From Kuschelorhynchus macadamiae (Eukaryota > Arthropoda > Insecta > Coleoptera > Curculionidae), in assembly GCA_030620095.1 (NCBI GenBank), contig JAUTXW010001314.1, positions 2,516,001 to 2,580,000 on the forward strand: 64,000 nucleotides of DNA. The letters are read 5' to 3'. Position numbers and translations under genes: made by a program. Below, in pieces: positions 32,401 to 45,800 of the stretch (its first letter is position 1; the number at the start of each line of letters is the position of its first letter). Under the pieces are notes generated by a model. The model was not told the DNA's origin. It saw nothing but the letters and a program-made list of their open reading frames with translations, and searched no databases.

Positions 32401-35400
32401 TCATATTAGGCTACTTTTATAAGTTACTAACAAACTTATACTTCTGGACCACTCTATATGCTCTGGTATTAATATGGCGAAATATGTAAATACTTTATAC
32501 TTTATTAACAAAACTCTCATAACATTAAACAGCAATTATAGTACACAACATGAAATAAATTTATAAATATTCAGAAAGTTTTCTAATAGAATGCACCTAG
32601 ATGTGGAACATCTGTATGTGCATACGGAATAAGTATTTTTAAATGTGTTCAGATTATTTGTTGCGTTTAGATTGACAAACAAAAATCTTTTTTGGCTTTT
32701 TCGCAACTGAATAAAAATGTTTAACTTTAAATTAATTGAAGCAGATATTACAATAAAAAATTTAATTATTAATTAAATATCTACTTCAATTAATTTAAAG
32801 TTAAATATTTTTATTCAGTTGCGAAAAAGCCAAAAAAGATTTTTGTTTGTCAGGAATAAGTATATTTATATAAACATAGTCCTGAATATATTTAATTGCA
32901 TCACAACACAATTAACACCAAAGGAAATTTTATACAATAAAAATTATTGAAAGTCAAGATAGTTTTTTAGATTATATGTAAATTTAGTTTAGCATTGCAA
33001 GTTAAAACAACCCTTCAAGCAGTGTATAGTTGTCATAAATAAACCTTTTGCATAATACATTAAATCTATGCTTATTTTTTATCTCTCGTATCAATAATGG
33101 TATTCTATTATACATTTTTGGTCCAATATAAGTTACATATTTCAAATTAAGATTATTGTGACTAGTGGGAAGTTGAATTTCTTTGTTTTTATTTGCTCTA
33201 GTTACATAATTATGATTTGTGGCTATTTTCATTGTCATGGCAATGTATGTAAGAGCATATTGTTGTCATATAAATTATTCTTATGTCAGTCATTTCTGGA
33301 GTAAAAAGCATGCTTGTTGGATACAATTTGTTTTTTTTAGTATTATTTGCAATCATAGAGTCCACCCCAAACTAGTATTCCGTATCTAATTATAGATTCA
33401 ACAAAATCTTTATAAACCGTTATCAGTATTTTCCTATTTAGAAACTCTCTCAAAAGATAGAATTTATGAATTAACATTTGAATTTTTTTAGATAAATACT
33501 CAATATGCGGTTGCCATTTTATGAATTGATCAATGATTATGCTTAGGTACTTTGTATGTGATATTTTTAAAAGACTATAATTATCAATGACAATATTATT
33601 AAAATAAGGTCTATTAGCTCTAGTAAGAAAGAAAGCGATATAGTTTGTCTTTGCCAAGTTCAAGGTTAGCTTATATGTTTGAAGCCAATTTTTTATTTTT
33701 TTAAACCCAGTTATGACCTGATGTTTCACGCTATCACATGTGTCACCCACAAAGACTATTGCTGTATCATCAGCATAAGACACAGGTAACCCATATAAAT
33801 TAGTTTTTAATAGAGAGTTGATATATGAAACAAAAAGGAATGGTCCCAGAACTGTGCCCTGAGGAACACCAATCTTTACTTTCTATTTATTACTTAGGAT
33901 GTTATTAAGTTTTACCATCTGGTGTCTATTAGTCAAGTAACTTTCAAATATTTTAAATGCTATTCCCCCTACAACACTATTGTAAAGAACTTGAAGAAGT
34001 TTATCATGAGGTACAGTACCAAAAGCCTTTGCAAGATCTAGAAATACAGAAATACACTTTTTATCATTGTTTAAATTATGTACAACCTCTATTACAAGTC
34101 GGTGCATCTCGTCTGAAGTACTATACCCCTCTACAAACCCATACTGATTTTGTGACAAGATGTTATTGTTTATATAAAACTGAGTTAATCTTTCCTTTAG
34201 GCATTTTTCAAACAGCTTAGCTAGGTTACTTATGAGGCTTATGGGTTGATAATTATTAATACAACTTAGTGACCCAGCTTTATGTATAGTCGTAACTATT
34301 GATATTTTAAAGTCTGTTGGAACAATTCCTGTTTCAAAAATTAGATTAAATATATACAATAAAGGATTAATTATTTCTAAGTGAATCTGTTTAATTAAAT
34401 GAACTTGAATACCATCGTAGCCTGTTCTTAAGGGAGGAAATGTGTTTTATTAGTTCATTTGCTGATACGGGTTTTAGGAATATAGAGTTTGAAACTGCTC
34501 GGCATTCCATCTGTGGAAGAGGAATAGCGTCAGCTATTTTCACCCCGATATTTATAAAATAATCGTTACAAAAGTTCGCCATATCCAAGGGATCAGTAAA
34601 GTTCTCATCAACGGTATTTTTTATATTAACTAAGTTACATTTATTTGTTTTCGTTTCATAAGTTGCATCCTTAATAATCTCATAAAGTTTTCCCAGGTTA
34701 TTTTTATTATTTTCTATTTGATGTTTATAGTAATCATTCTTTTGTTTATTAATTAGTTTATTAAGTCTATTGCTATATTCTTTATATTTATTTATGAGTT
34801 GCACATTATTATTAGCATGTAACATTATTTTCATTTTATCTCTTTTTTTAATAGATGTTATGATACCATTAGTTATCCAGCTCTTTATCTTTCTGTATTT
34901 TTTTGTGTATACTAAATGAGTTTCAGTAGCCCTACTCATAAGTTCTTTGAATGAGCTTATAATTATTTTAGTGGCTGTTTCAGAATTACTTTTTTTCGTA
35001 ACACATGACCAGTCAAATTCATTCAGTATTTTTTTAATTTGGTTATATTTATTTTAGATTTTGTTATAGCTTCGCGATGGCTTAATTTTAAATTGTCAGT
35101 TATTTTATTGTGACTAATAAGAAGCATGACAGGGTTATGATCAGTTACATCACTATTAAGAATATAAGAATCTATCTTTAGATTGTTTGATTTTAGTTTT
35201 TCTTTGACAAATATATCATCTAAACAAGTTTTAGTGAGAGGTCTAGTTATTGAGTTTATGTAGGATTAATAACCAAAAGAGTTCATCAGAGAAAGATAGT
35301 CCATTACACTATCATTGTCCCTATCTAAAATATTAATGTTAATGTCCCCTAAAAATATTTGAATATTCGCTTCAGTTGTCAAGTCTTCCAAAAAGGAATG

Positions 35401-38400
35401 TATGTCGTTTATATAGTCAGTTTTTGGTATAGGAGGTGGCTTATAACTTGCTATTATTGCATATGATACATTATTTCTTTCAAATGTCACTCTGCTCAGT
35501 GTTGCTCTTGAGTTCTTTAACTGAGTTAAAGAAAAGTTGGTATTAATATTGTTCTTTACCATGAGTATAATGCCATTATTTTTGTTATAATTAGCTTGGT
35601 TATAATAGGTTTTATAACCCAGTAAATTACAATTCTCAATAGTCACAAGTTGAAAGGTTTCGCTTAGAACAATAATATCAATAAAATTCAATTTATATGT
35701 CTCTAAAAAACTAGCCAACTTGTCAATGTTTTTATTAACGCTTCTAATATTAATATGAATAATACTTAATTCTTTACAAAGGATTAAATTTTTTACATTC
35801 TTACTATCAAACATCGCACTACTAATGTTTGTTTCATCCTCCATTATATCTAGAATTTCATCCTGTGTATTAATAACTATGAGTGTTAAGAGTTATAGTC
35901 CATTTTATTTTTTATTAGTTCCATATGATATTTTAGCGATGGACAGTTTGAATCTAAGGCAGTGTGATCAATGTTGTAATGAGTTTTAAATTGTTTGTTT
36001 GCAGTGTCACAATTAACACATTTTTTATTTTGATTATTGCATTCAACTGTTGTGTGTTCACCCGCACATTTCCCGCATACTTGGTCCTCTGTGCACTTGT
36101 TACTTTTGTGGTGGAACCCCTGGCAATTGAAACATCTCGATACCGTAAGATCCTCATACACTGGCAGTCTTTCCCAATCTATGTATAACTTTCCACAATT
36201 AATCATTTTCATAAAAAGACCTCCAGAACATTCTGCGTTAATTGTAGAGTTATTTTTATTTTTAATTTTTTTTATATATGTTACTTTTAATAGATCACAT
36301 GTGTTTATCCATTTATTTTGTTTCCTAACTGTTTCTTCTAATTTGGCCTCTGATTTATCTCAAGTATATCCTGGGATCTTAATCCTTGGTAGTGTCTTTT
36401 TAGGTTGTTCAATTTCATAATTTCCTCCTAGTTTGTTTTTAGCTTCATCCATAAACTTCTTTATTTCCTGATCAGTTTCACACTTCACTACAATATTCCC
36501 TTTTTTGGTTTCTTTTATACCTCTTATTCCCACATTTAATCTAGTCGGATTAATGGCAGTTTTGATTTCTTTCCAATTTTTTTCAGATTTTTGAGGTACT
36601 TTTGGTTTTATTATTATTGTAGGCGTATTTGCCTTAATAAAATTCTCTTTACGAGTCAGATTATTTTGAAATGTGCTGACATAGGGTCTTTTTTGATATG
36701 TCGTTTTCAACAGTTCTATGTCCTTTTTTATATCATCCATCATCTTCCTCATGTAGGGCATTCTTGCAATAAAAATCTTACATTCTTCGCATATCAATAG
36801 TAATACTCTTTTTTGAAGCTGCATACATCTTGTTTCCATGGATGTGACGTTCATATACTTTATGAACTCGTTCTAAACATGAATCACAATTGTAGTATTC
36901 TTCACTACATATTTGTTTACATTTAACACAATGATTTTTAGGTTCATTGTCCTCCATGCTTGTTTGTTTATGTTTTGTTGTTAAACATATCAACAAACAA
37001 CAAAAAATGAGGAATGCAATGCGATATCAGCGATAGTTCGGCAAACGGGTGGAATTTACGATACCGATTTTTTATATTCACAATAATATTGTTTAGATGT
37101 ATTTAACAATTTTAACATATTCACTGTTAATTAACTTTGAAAAAAACTTGATCTTTGCCTAGAGAAATGCAATATCTTTCACACCACCAAAAATCATAAT
37201 TTTTGACTGTTTGAAACCGGCGAAATTTAGTGTTAATTGAGGAGCAATAACAAGAACGTGTTTGCTTGAAAATTATCAGAACAACTATATTCAGATTGTT
37301 TTAGAGCATGTAAATATTAAGGCTTTTTAAAAGCCCTGTTTCCACTAAAAAATAATTAAATTAATATCTCAAGAATGGTTATGGATGGGTAACGAATATG
37401 TAATATTTTGCGAAGGTTAGTCAGAAATGAACGTAGATTCTGAAAATTGAATAATATATTGGGTGTTCCATTTAAAATAACGATGTTGCCACTGGTATCG
37501 GGAAGAAGCGGCAACACCGCAGAACTGAAAATATTTTATAAAGATAAATCATAGCTGGTTACGTTTGTAACCAAAATTTTAAAACAATTCAGATAGGTTC
37601 TCCATAAACGTCTAATAGGCCACTCACCGTGAATAACCCTGTATATGCATATACAAATACTATAAACTGTAATATATTTAATTTTTTTTAAGTCATTACC
37701 AAACTACTATATGGGGTCATAAAATGTATGTATAGGAGTTTTGTACAAGGGATGTTGTGGGTAATCACGATTTTATTTGGCTTTTATCAATATTAGGTGT
37801 TTCGGAATTTGTTAATTTTTTGGGATATACTGTTAAGTTTACCTTAAGAAACATCCTTTGTAGCAAAAACATTTTTGGATGAAGCACTTTTTTGCAAGAA
37901 AAAGCAAAATAAAGAGTTATAATTTTGCAAAACACTACATGGTTATAAACATCCACTGGTACTTTTAATTAATGTTAATATTTCGTGTAAAATAGACAAT
38001 ATTATATTAATATATAATTAACAGTTTTTTTACTTTAAAGTTTTAAGTAATTCATGTAAAAGTACATCTTAATATAATATTTTTATCTTTTTCAAGTAAA
38101 AACATATCAAAAGGATAATAGGATATTAATGACATTTGACATTTCATGATGAACTACACCTTTATGAAATAGTGTTGTCAAGTATAATTTTGATTTGTTT
38201 GAATAAAATGAAGAATTATTTAAAAGTATGGTATTCATGTCACTACTTAAATCACCACCAGGTTAGGTGCTGAAGAGCTTATGTAAATCATTTCCTGATA
38301 TAAACTAAAAACTACCACTTAAATTGATGTGAAATAAATGTTAATTCATATGTAAAAATGGCAATTAGTACGCACTGGGAAGCATCATTAAACCCAAAAA

Positions 38401-39845
38401 ATGATTAGCTGAGGCACTCCTGGCTTAGGCATTATTGTTAAAATCGTAACGTAAAAGTCAGTTCTTGATATAAATTTAAATCCACTACTATAACACGCAT
38501 GTTACACTTAAAGAGTTTTTTGGGTTACCTGTATATTAAAATTCAAATAAATACTAGTTACACTTAAAAGTTTTTTTTGGGTTGCCTGTATCTTAAAATA
38601 CAAATAACCAGGCGAGGCTCCGAAGCATGACAACGAGCAGTCCTCATCACTAAAACCATAACACAAAGAAGGTACAATTGTAATCGGTTTTTAAATTAAG
38701 GTTAAGAAATCCAAGACTTTTGGCAACACTGTAATTATGTTTATATTTTGTCATAATGAGGAGTCGTTGCATTGTAATGATTTGAAAAGTGGAGTTATTT
38801 TAGCTAGTTTTTTAAAAAAATTTCTGAGGTAAAAGTGCTTAATCAATGTTACTACATGAGAAAATGAAATAACTTCCAAATTTGAAAAGACTATCTAAGG
38901 CCATTTAAAAATTAAGGACACTACACTTTTCTTATTCAAATTGAAATTTTTAAATTGTTGTTTAGACTGAAAGTTTTCATGGGATAATCTAATCCTATGA
39001 ATAGTTTTTAAGATATAGGGTGTTAAGTTTTGTCCAACTCTTCTTTACAATATATAGTGAAAAGAGGATGACAGAATATAGACTTTTTCAACCTATCTAA
39101 CAAATAGTTCTCTCTCAAAATAAGGAAACGTTTTATATGACCATAGGTCCACAAATACCTTTTTCTCAATATACATGGAATTATAAATGTGATTTAACCT
39201 ATACCTTGGAAACAAATATTTTTAGTAAAAGTAGTGGTATTCACTTTATTAAACTATATTACCTTAAAAGTGTCTAACTCCTTGTGGGTTATGATTTGTC
39301 TAAAATGACATAAATAATATTTTTATAACTATAGGAACTATACCAATTCAAAAAACAAATGACCAACGATTTTCTAGTTACCATTTGCATATCAATGACG
39401 TCAAATGTTATTTCCATGTCGTTGTTGCATATGAATTCTTATTTCAGTCTTCAGAACCGGTGACATTATTGGAGCATGGAACTCAAATCCAGAGATAATA
39501 TGGCACATTTTTTATTTTGTTCAATATTTAATTGAATATTCGTAATTATATATGTTACAGGTGCCTCTGTATATCTGGATATGTGAAAGCCATACTGACA
39601 ATCAAAAAGAATATTATTTCTATCTAAGTAAGATGCTAATTTAGAATTCATCATTTTTTCTAATATTTAAAAAAAATTGGCAAAACTGATATTGGCCGAT
39701 AATTATTTGGGTAAATAGTTTTATCTACTTTTAAATACTTGAATAAGTTTTGCTATTTTTAATTTTTCTGTATAAACTGATTTTTTAAAATATAGTCCAA
39801 CTAATTAATGTGTTAAGACCAGGATCAATTTAAATATGACTGTTT

Positions 39846-39876
<31 letters not shown>

Positions 39877-42800
39877 CCAAATACACTACAGAATACAATA
39901 ATGATTCTAAATGGTATACATTGTCATAACTATGAACTAAAGTAGACGCACATTAACACTACAAAAATGACAGAGAGAAAAACATCTAACAGAGTTAAAA
40001 TTAGGCAGTGAGTAGATAAACACAATATAGAAGGAAAAAAGAAAACAGAATAAAACACAATTTAATAAATTTTATTATAAGTACTGCCTTTTATCTATTT
40101 AAATTATCAATAATTTTATTTATATCTTGTTCTTTTATATTATTTTTTGATAAAAACATGGATCTGGAGGAAAGATGATTGAAATGATTTTCTTGAACTT
40201 TAAATGCACGTTTGAAACAATAAATAGAAACCTATTATGTAAAATGGAACAGTGTGGATTTGGACATACACTTCTTAGAAGGTTGTAACCCTTAATCGAT
40301 ACAAACCAGAGTCAGAGTAGGTTGGCTGTTGTCAGAACGAGATATTGGAATACTAGGAAATTCTAAATATATATATTATTTCTGTTCTTTAATATAATAA
40401 AATAAAAGTCAACTTATAAATTTGAAAGTTAAAAACTCATTAGAACGGTTGTATATTTTAATGCCTACTGCATAACTATTATTAGATATTTGGTATAATA
40501 AGTAGGCGATTGATTTAGATTTGGTTGGTATATATAGATGGGTACAATAATTATTGTGATTGCACTCTATAATGTGGTAAATATTATAAAGTTTTATTTA
40601 TTTGAAATTTGTTGTTTTTCTTCATTAGTAATTAAGGTGTATATTTCAGCTTGGGAAAGCAATTAATGATTATTGTCTACTCTAAATTTTCAAAATATTC
40701 TCAGGGCCTGGTGAAAGTTTTAATCATTTAACACCTTATTTAATTTCTTAATTTGATCCCGGCCTTCTCCACTGTATAAAAGCTAGCGGCCACAACCTCA
40801 TGCGCATTTAATAATTTTAGGTTGTACGGTTCGTATGAGGCATTAAAAGGAGGTTCAACATGCGAAGCAATAAAAGACTTCACTGGTGGAGTTACATCTT
40901 TTTTTTACATATGGTATTTTGCTTAACAACAATTGTTCAATGTTGCTGAAACCATACCCCGTTTTTCATCTATTCATATATCATCTTCATTTTTCACATT
41001 TTTTTATCAAAACAGAATATATCAAGGGCTTCATAACAGAGGGGCATATCTTCTATTCTAATTTATGTTATGAAGCCTCCAATCCAGTCTTCTTTTTTCC
41101 TGAGTTACCATTTAATAAATGATTGACATTATTCCGAATTTCTTTTGGTTTACAGTGTTTGTAAACATTGTTTTTGCTAGCTGAATCCTCTTTTTAACAA
41201 AATTGTTATACTTTTGCATATATCTCGGTCAAATGAGTATTTTCAGGATTTTCTTTTTTTCTGCTATAATTATCCCTTACTTTATTATATTTACCCAGCT
41301 TTTGATTATACCACTGCTTGTAATTTGATTTTATTTTTCTATTACTTCATGTGAGGTGAAATTGAAAGTTTTCCAAGCTGGATCAACTTTATTCTGTACA
41401 TCTATTCAGGTTTGTTTGTTTGACTTTGCTTAGGTTTTATTACAATGAAAAGAATATTATCAAATTTTAAATCTTTTTTTGATTGGACTGTTTAATAATT
41501 TCTGATTATGATTTATTTTTCTTTTTAAAACTATAATTTGTATTTTTAAAATGCCCAGAAAAGATATTAATTTTTTATAAATTACAATCTTTTTCAAACA
41601 ATTTTTACCGTTAATTAGTTTTTTCACCAAACTCCATAACATACTCTCCTAAAAGTTAATTTTTCTCTTTAAGTAATTTGTATTATGTTGTCATGGTTTT
41701 TTGAAACATTATTTTTAGGTGGACAATGACAATGAATTTTTTTTTAAATTTCTATTTCCCGTTTTCTAGTTTCTTACTGATTTTTGCCTTTTACTTTTGT
41801 TTCCAGGGTTAGTTAAAAAATTTTTGGGACCTGTTTCTGTTAATTCAATTAATACCTAGTATTGTATAAAATAGAAATTCAGGCTTAAAAAATGACAATT
41901 TTAGAATGAATAGGTATTTTTAACTTTTGTTAATTTTAAGAAGTTGATATAGTCCTTGTGGCTCTTTAATTATGTGATTTATATATTGCAGAATGGTTAA
42001 TTCCTTAATAAATAAATAAATTATGTTCATTGTAGAAATGGAACAAGCATGATTTCTCTTATTATACCTCCCAAAGATCAAATATCAAGAGTAAGCAAGA
42101 TGTTAGCTGATGAATTTGGAACTGCTTCAAATATCAAATCTCGTGTCAATCGATTGTCCGTACTGGGTGCAATTACTTCTGTACAGCATAGGTTAAAGTT
42201 ATACACAAAAGGTTTGTTCTTCTCTTTATTTCAGTTACAATTTATTTTGGATAATGAATGTGAACATGGTTAATCTTTTTAAGTGTAAATTAAATAACTA
42301 ACCTATAATTTTATTAATATGAAGATCTTTTGTTCTTATATCTACATACGTTTGTAAACCAAATTGTTTTCAAAACTTATGGTTTTTTGTGACAATGGAA
42401 ATTTCATAACATGAAAATTTTATAGTGTATTTATTATATGCCTCTGCTCCAGTTTGATGATACTGATCCACATATAAGACATTTTTAATGGTTGGTGGTA
42501 CAATATTTTTTAAAATTCAACAAGTTTACATTTTTTAGGTTTGTACACTTTCGTCAATGATGTTTATAATGTTTTTCTTCAAATATTTTAGTCCCGCCAA
42601 ATGGCTTAGTAATTTATTGTGGAACTATAGTAACGGACGAAGGAAAGGAAAAGAAAGTTAATATTGATTTTGAACCTTTCAAGCCCATAAACACCTCACT
42701 TTATTTATGTGATAACAAATTTCACACTGAAGCCTTGACCGCTCTTTTGGCAGATGATAACAAATTTGGTTTTATTGTAATGGATGGTAATGGAGCTCTG

Positions 42801-45800
42801 TTTGGGACATTGCAAGGTAATTTTTTTATTTGTTTCTTAATAGTTGTTAAGCACAAAAATCTCTTATGGATATTATTATTGTTATTATTATTAGTTTTTT
42901 ATCATGAGTTAGACTCAAAGATGTGATTAGTTAAATATAAGCAATAATAAATTATAACTTACAAAATAGAATTATAATACACTTTGTTTATTAAGGGAAA
43001 AAATAGTTGTATCCCTTACTAATCTAGCTGGAAAATGAAGACTGGAAATGGGTTAAATAAAGAATTAATATTTGTCAAATTATATTTTTTATTTAAATTT
43101 TAATGATAATTTAAAGAATTTAGATGGTTCATGCATGGAACTCTAGATTAAAAATTGAAATTTAATTTTTTTCTGTGATGACATCAAAAAATGATAAGTA
43201 ATGGTAGTTTGTCCTCAGATGTCGCCCTGCGAAACATAATCTTAAATGTACAGGGTGTTCCATTTAAAATTCGAAATTCTGGTCATTTGCGTCTAAACCG
43301 GAAGTGACATCAATGTCAAAGAACTCAACCATATTTCATCTGTGATGAGCATGAACAGCACAGTTTAAGAGTAGTAAAATTTTAGTATTTGCCAGTTCTG
43401 TTAATCAAACCTGTAACTATAAATTATTTTTGGACAGTATACTTAACATGTGATTTTAAATTATCAACATATATTCAAGACAAACTGAAATAAAATTGCG
43501 TTTTTTACATTCTATAGAAAAATAGGTACACTATGTGCCTGGTTGTTTTATGCTCTTAGAAGTGTAGGCTATGTACTAAAAAATCCTAATGTTAAAGGTA
43601 ATACAAGAGAAGTCTTACACAAGTTCACTGTCGATCTACCAAAAAAACATGGAAGAGGAGGACAGTCTGCATTGCGTTTTGCACGTTTAAGAATGGAAAA
43701 AAGGCACAACTATGTAAGGAAAGTTGCTGAAGTAGCCACACAGTTGTTCATCACGAATGACAAACCCAACATTGCTGGATTGATCCTGGCGGGTAGCGCA
43801 GATTTTAAGACTGAACTTAGTCAATCTGATATGTTTGATCCTGTAAGTATTAATACACAAACTTGAAAGTTTTCTTTAGTTTTCTGTTCAGACAAAATGT
43901 AGGGATATACATGCATCAGATCTAACATCTGATGAGGTCACAGTGTTGGCAAAACAATTGTCATTTTTTTAAAAAATAAATTAAGTTGAAATTTTATTTT
44001 TATTTACTTGGTTAAAATGGATTTCTATCAAGTAACGGGTACTTCTGTTCAATCAGTAAATATTTTGTCACTGAAATGGATATATTTTTAAACAAATTCA
44101 AAAAGTAAATGTATTATTGTGGGTGGCACAAGTATTGACTTATTTAAAAAAATCAACATTAGCACACGAATATTAACAGATGATTGTTATGATCTGAGAT
44201 ATACAATAAAATGTCGAAATAATAATACTAGTACTAGATTAACAAAAGATAAATTATAGGCCATCTTTTGCTTTTACTCACTAATCCTGTTTTCTAAGTG
44301 GTTGAGGCGATTTCTAGATGTCTAGAAAAACTTATTTTTGCAGCTTTTTGATTAACTGATTACTCGCAATAAAATTGAACCAGAGACCTGATTCAAAACA
44401 TATTTTAAAAAAATTTTTCCTATACAATTAGTCCAATTGAAAATTAACGAAACATTTTTCTTTGATTTTTATTTTTTCTTATTCTTAGGGATATTGTGTA
44501 AATTGAGAAAAAACAGTGGACGTGATTTTTTTATTTGAAACTTGAGATTACCCTTATCCACGAATATGATTGAGTTAAAAAGTACTAGCAAAATGTAACT
44601 CTTAAATTTTTACTAAAAGTTTAACATTTTAAGTAAATAATTTTTATCATATTGGGAAAAAGAGTATAAAAAATGTGGTATCTTCAAAAAGAAGCTGTTG
44701 CGTACCCATGTATATATGACCTTTTTGTCTTAAAATCAAGCAGAGTTATTTGTAAAGTTTTTTACTTACTTAAGTGACACCTTGCAACTTATGTTGTTTT
44801 TCAAATAATTTAAAATATATCCTTGTTTAATATTTGAAATATCTTATTTTCAGAGATTGCAAGCAAAAGTTATTAAATTAGTTGATGTGTCTTATGGTGG
44901 GGAGAATGGATTTAATCAAGCTATTGAATTGGCAGCAGAATCACTACAAAATGTTAAATTCATTCAGGAGAAAAAACTTATTGGAAGGTAATACAGATTT
45001 TTTGCATGTTCCATATATAATTATGTAAAATGTGAATCTTAAAATTGTACAATAATAATGCATGGTGATATGAGTGGATGCTTGTATCTGTTAATCATTA
45101 AAATTTGAATACATCTGAAAAAATCATGTATGTAATTGTTCACTTTTACAATTACTAATCATTTAAATATACGCTATTCCCATATTAAAAGCATCTCGCA
45201 TGGCTATAAAAAAATTACAGATTCCCACTTGCATAATACAGATGACTACTTCATGTTTCAAAGTCTTTTTATTTTTGAAGGTTATATTTTTCTGTGAGGT
45301 CAGGATGTGATGTTGCCCATTAAAAGCTCTTTTATATATCAAATAGAGTGTAGAGTACACTAGTATTTACAATAACAATAACACCTGATATTTTAGTAAA
45401 TAACTAAAGTCTCTAGAGCTACAAAGATCAGTATTCTATTGTACCATATATATTGTATTTATTAAATAATATATATTTTTCCTTACTTCTTTATAATCAC
45501 TGTCACAAAATTCATGCATTGTAACTGGCATACAGAATACAAACTAGAGAAGCAAAGAATATATACTAAATTCTCTGATAAAATCCGAAATCACAAACAA
45601 TTTTTGAATCACAGAAATACTACTCTACTGGCTAATACCACGACCGCCATTGGATTACACTGTTGATACTCAACTTTTGTTGGAAGAAATAATGTTAATA
45701 TATTTATGTTTCATGTTACACCAACATCAGAACAAGGATACCATTATGCATGTCTGGAACATGGCCTGCAGTATGGCAGTGCAATGATCTATTTCAGTCA

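Larger units (their letters stand above)
32880..37040 (-). mobile_element. Jockey/I-type LINE, near full length
   Basis: Minus-strand element with ORF1 (36957 to about 35886) and ORF2 (35844 to 33002). ORF1 has zinc knuckles and ORF2 has endonuclease and RT with an intact YADD box. It carries frameshifts and stops but is less decayed than the LINEs in COG7. The 3' UTR is short (33001 to about 32880). Confidence 0.85.
31733..37641. mobile_element. Mariner-type element with ~340-bp inverted repeats, holding later insertions
   Basis: Starts CAGGATTATTCACGG at 31733 after TA and ends CCGTGAATAACCCTG at 37641 before TA. Inverted repeats run about 31733-32069 and 37287-37641 with many substitutions, so it is old. 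No transposase of its own is left. The inside is occupied by a palindrome (32106-32497), a hairpin (32674-32851) and a 4-kb LINE (32880-37040). Situated in eRF1 intron 1. Confidence 0.8.

Noticed and set aside
36037..36420. 127-codon plus-strand frame opposite LINE ORF1
   Set aside because: It is the antisense shadow of the zinc-knuckle region of ORF1.
42735..42926. Exon 3 frame continuing into the intron ([10 protein letters not shown])
   Set aside because: The hydrophobic extension is read-through of the GTAATT donor into intron; the conserved protein continues in the next exon.
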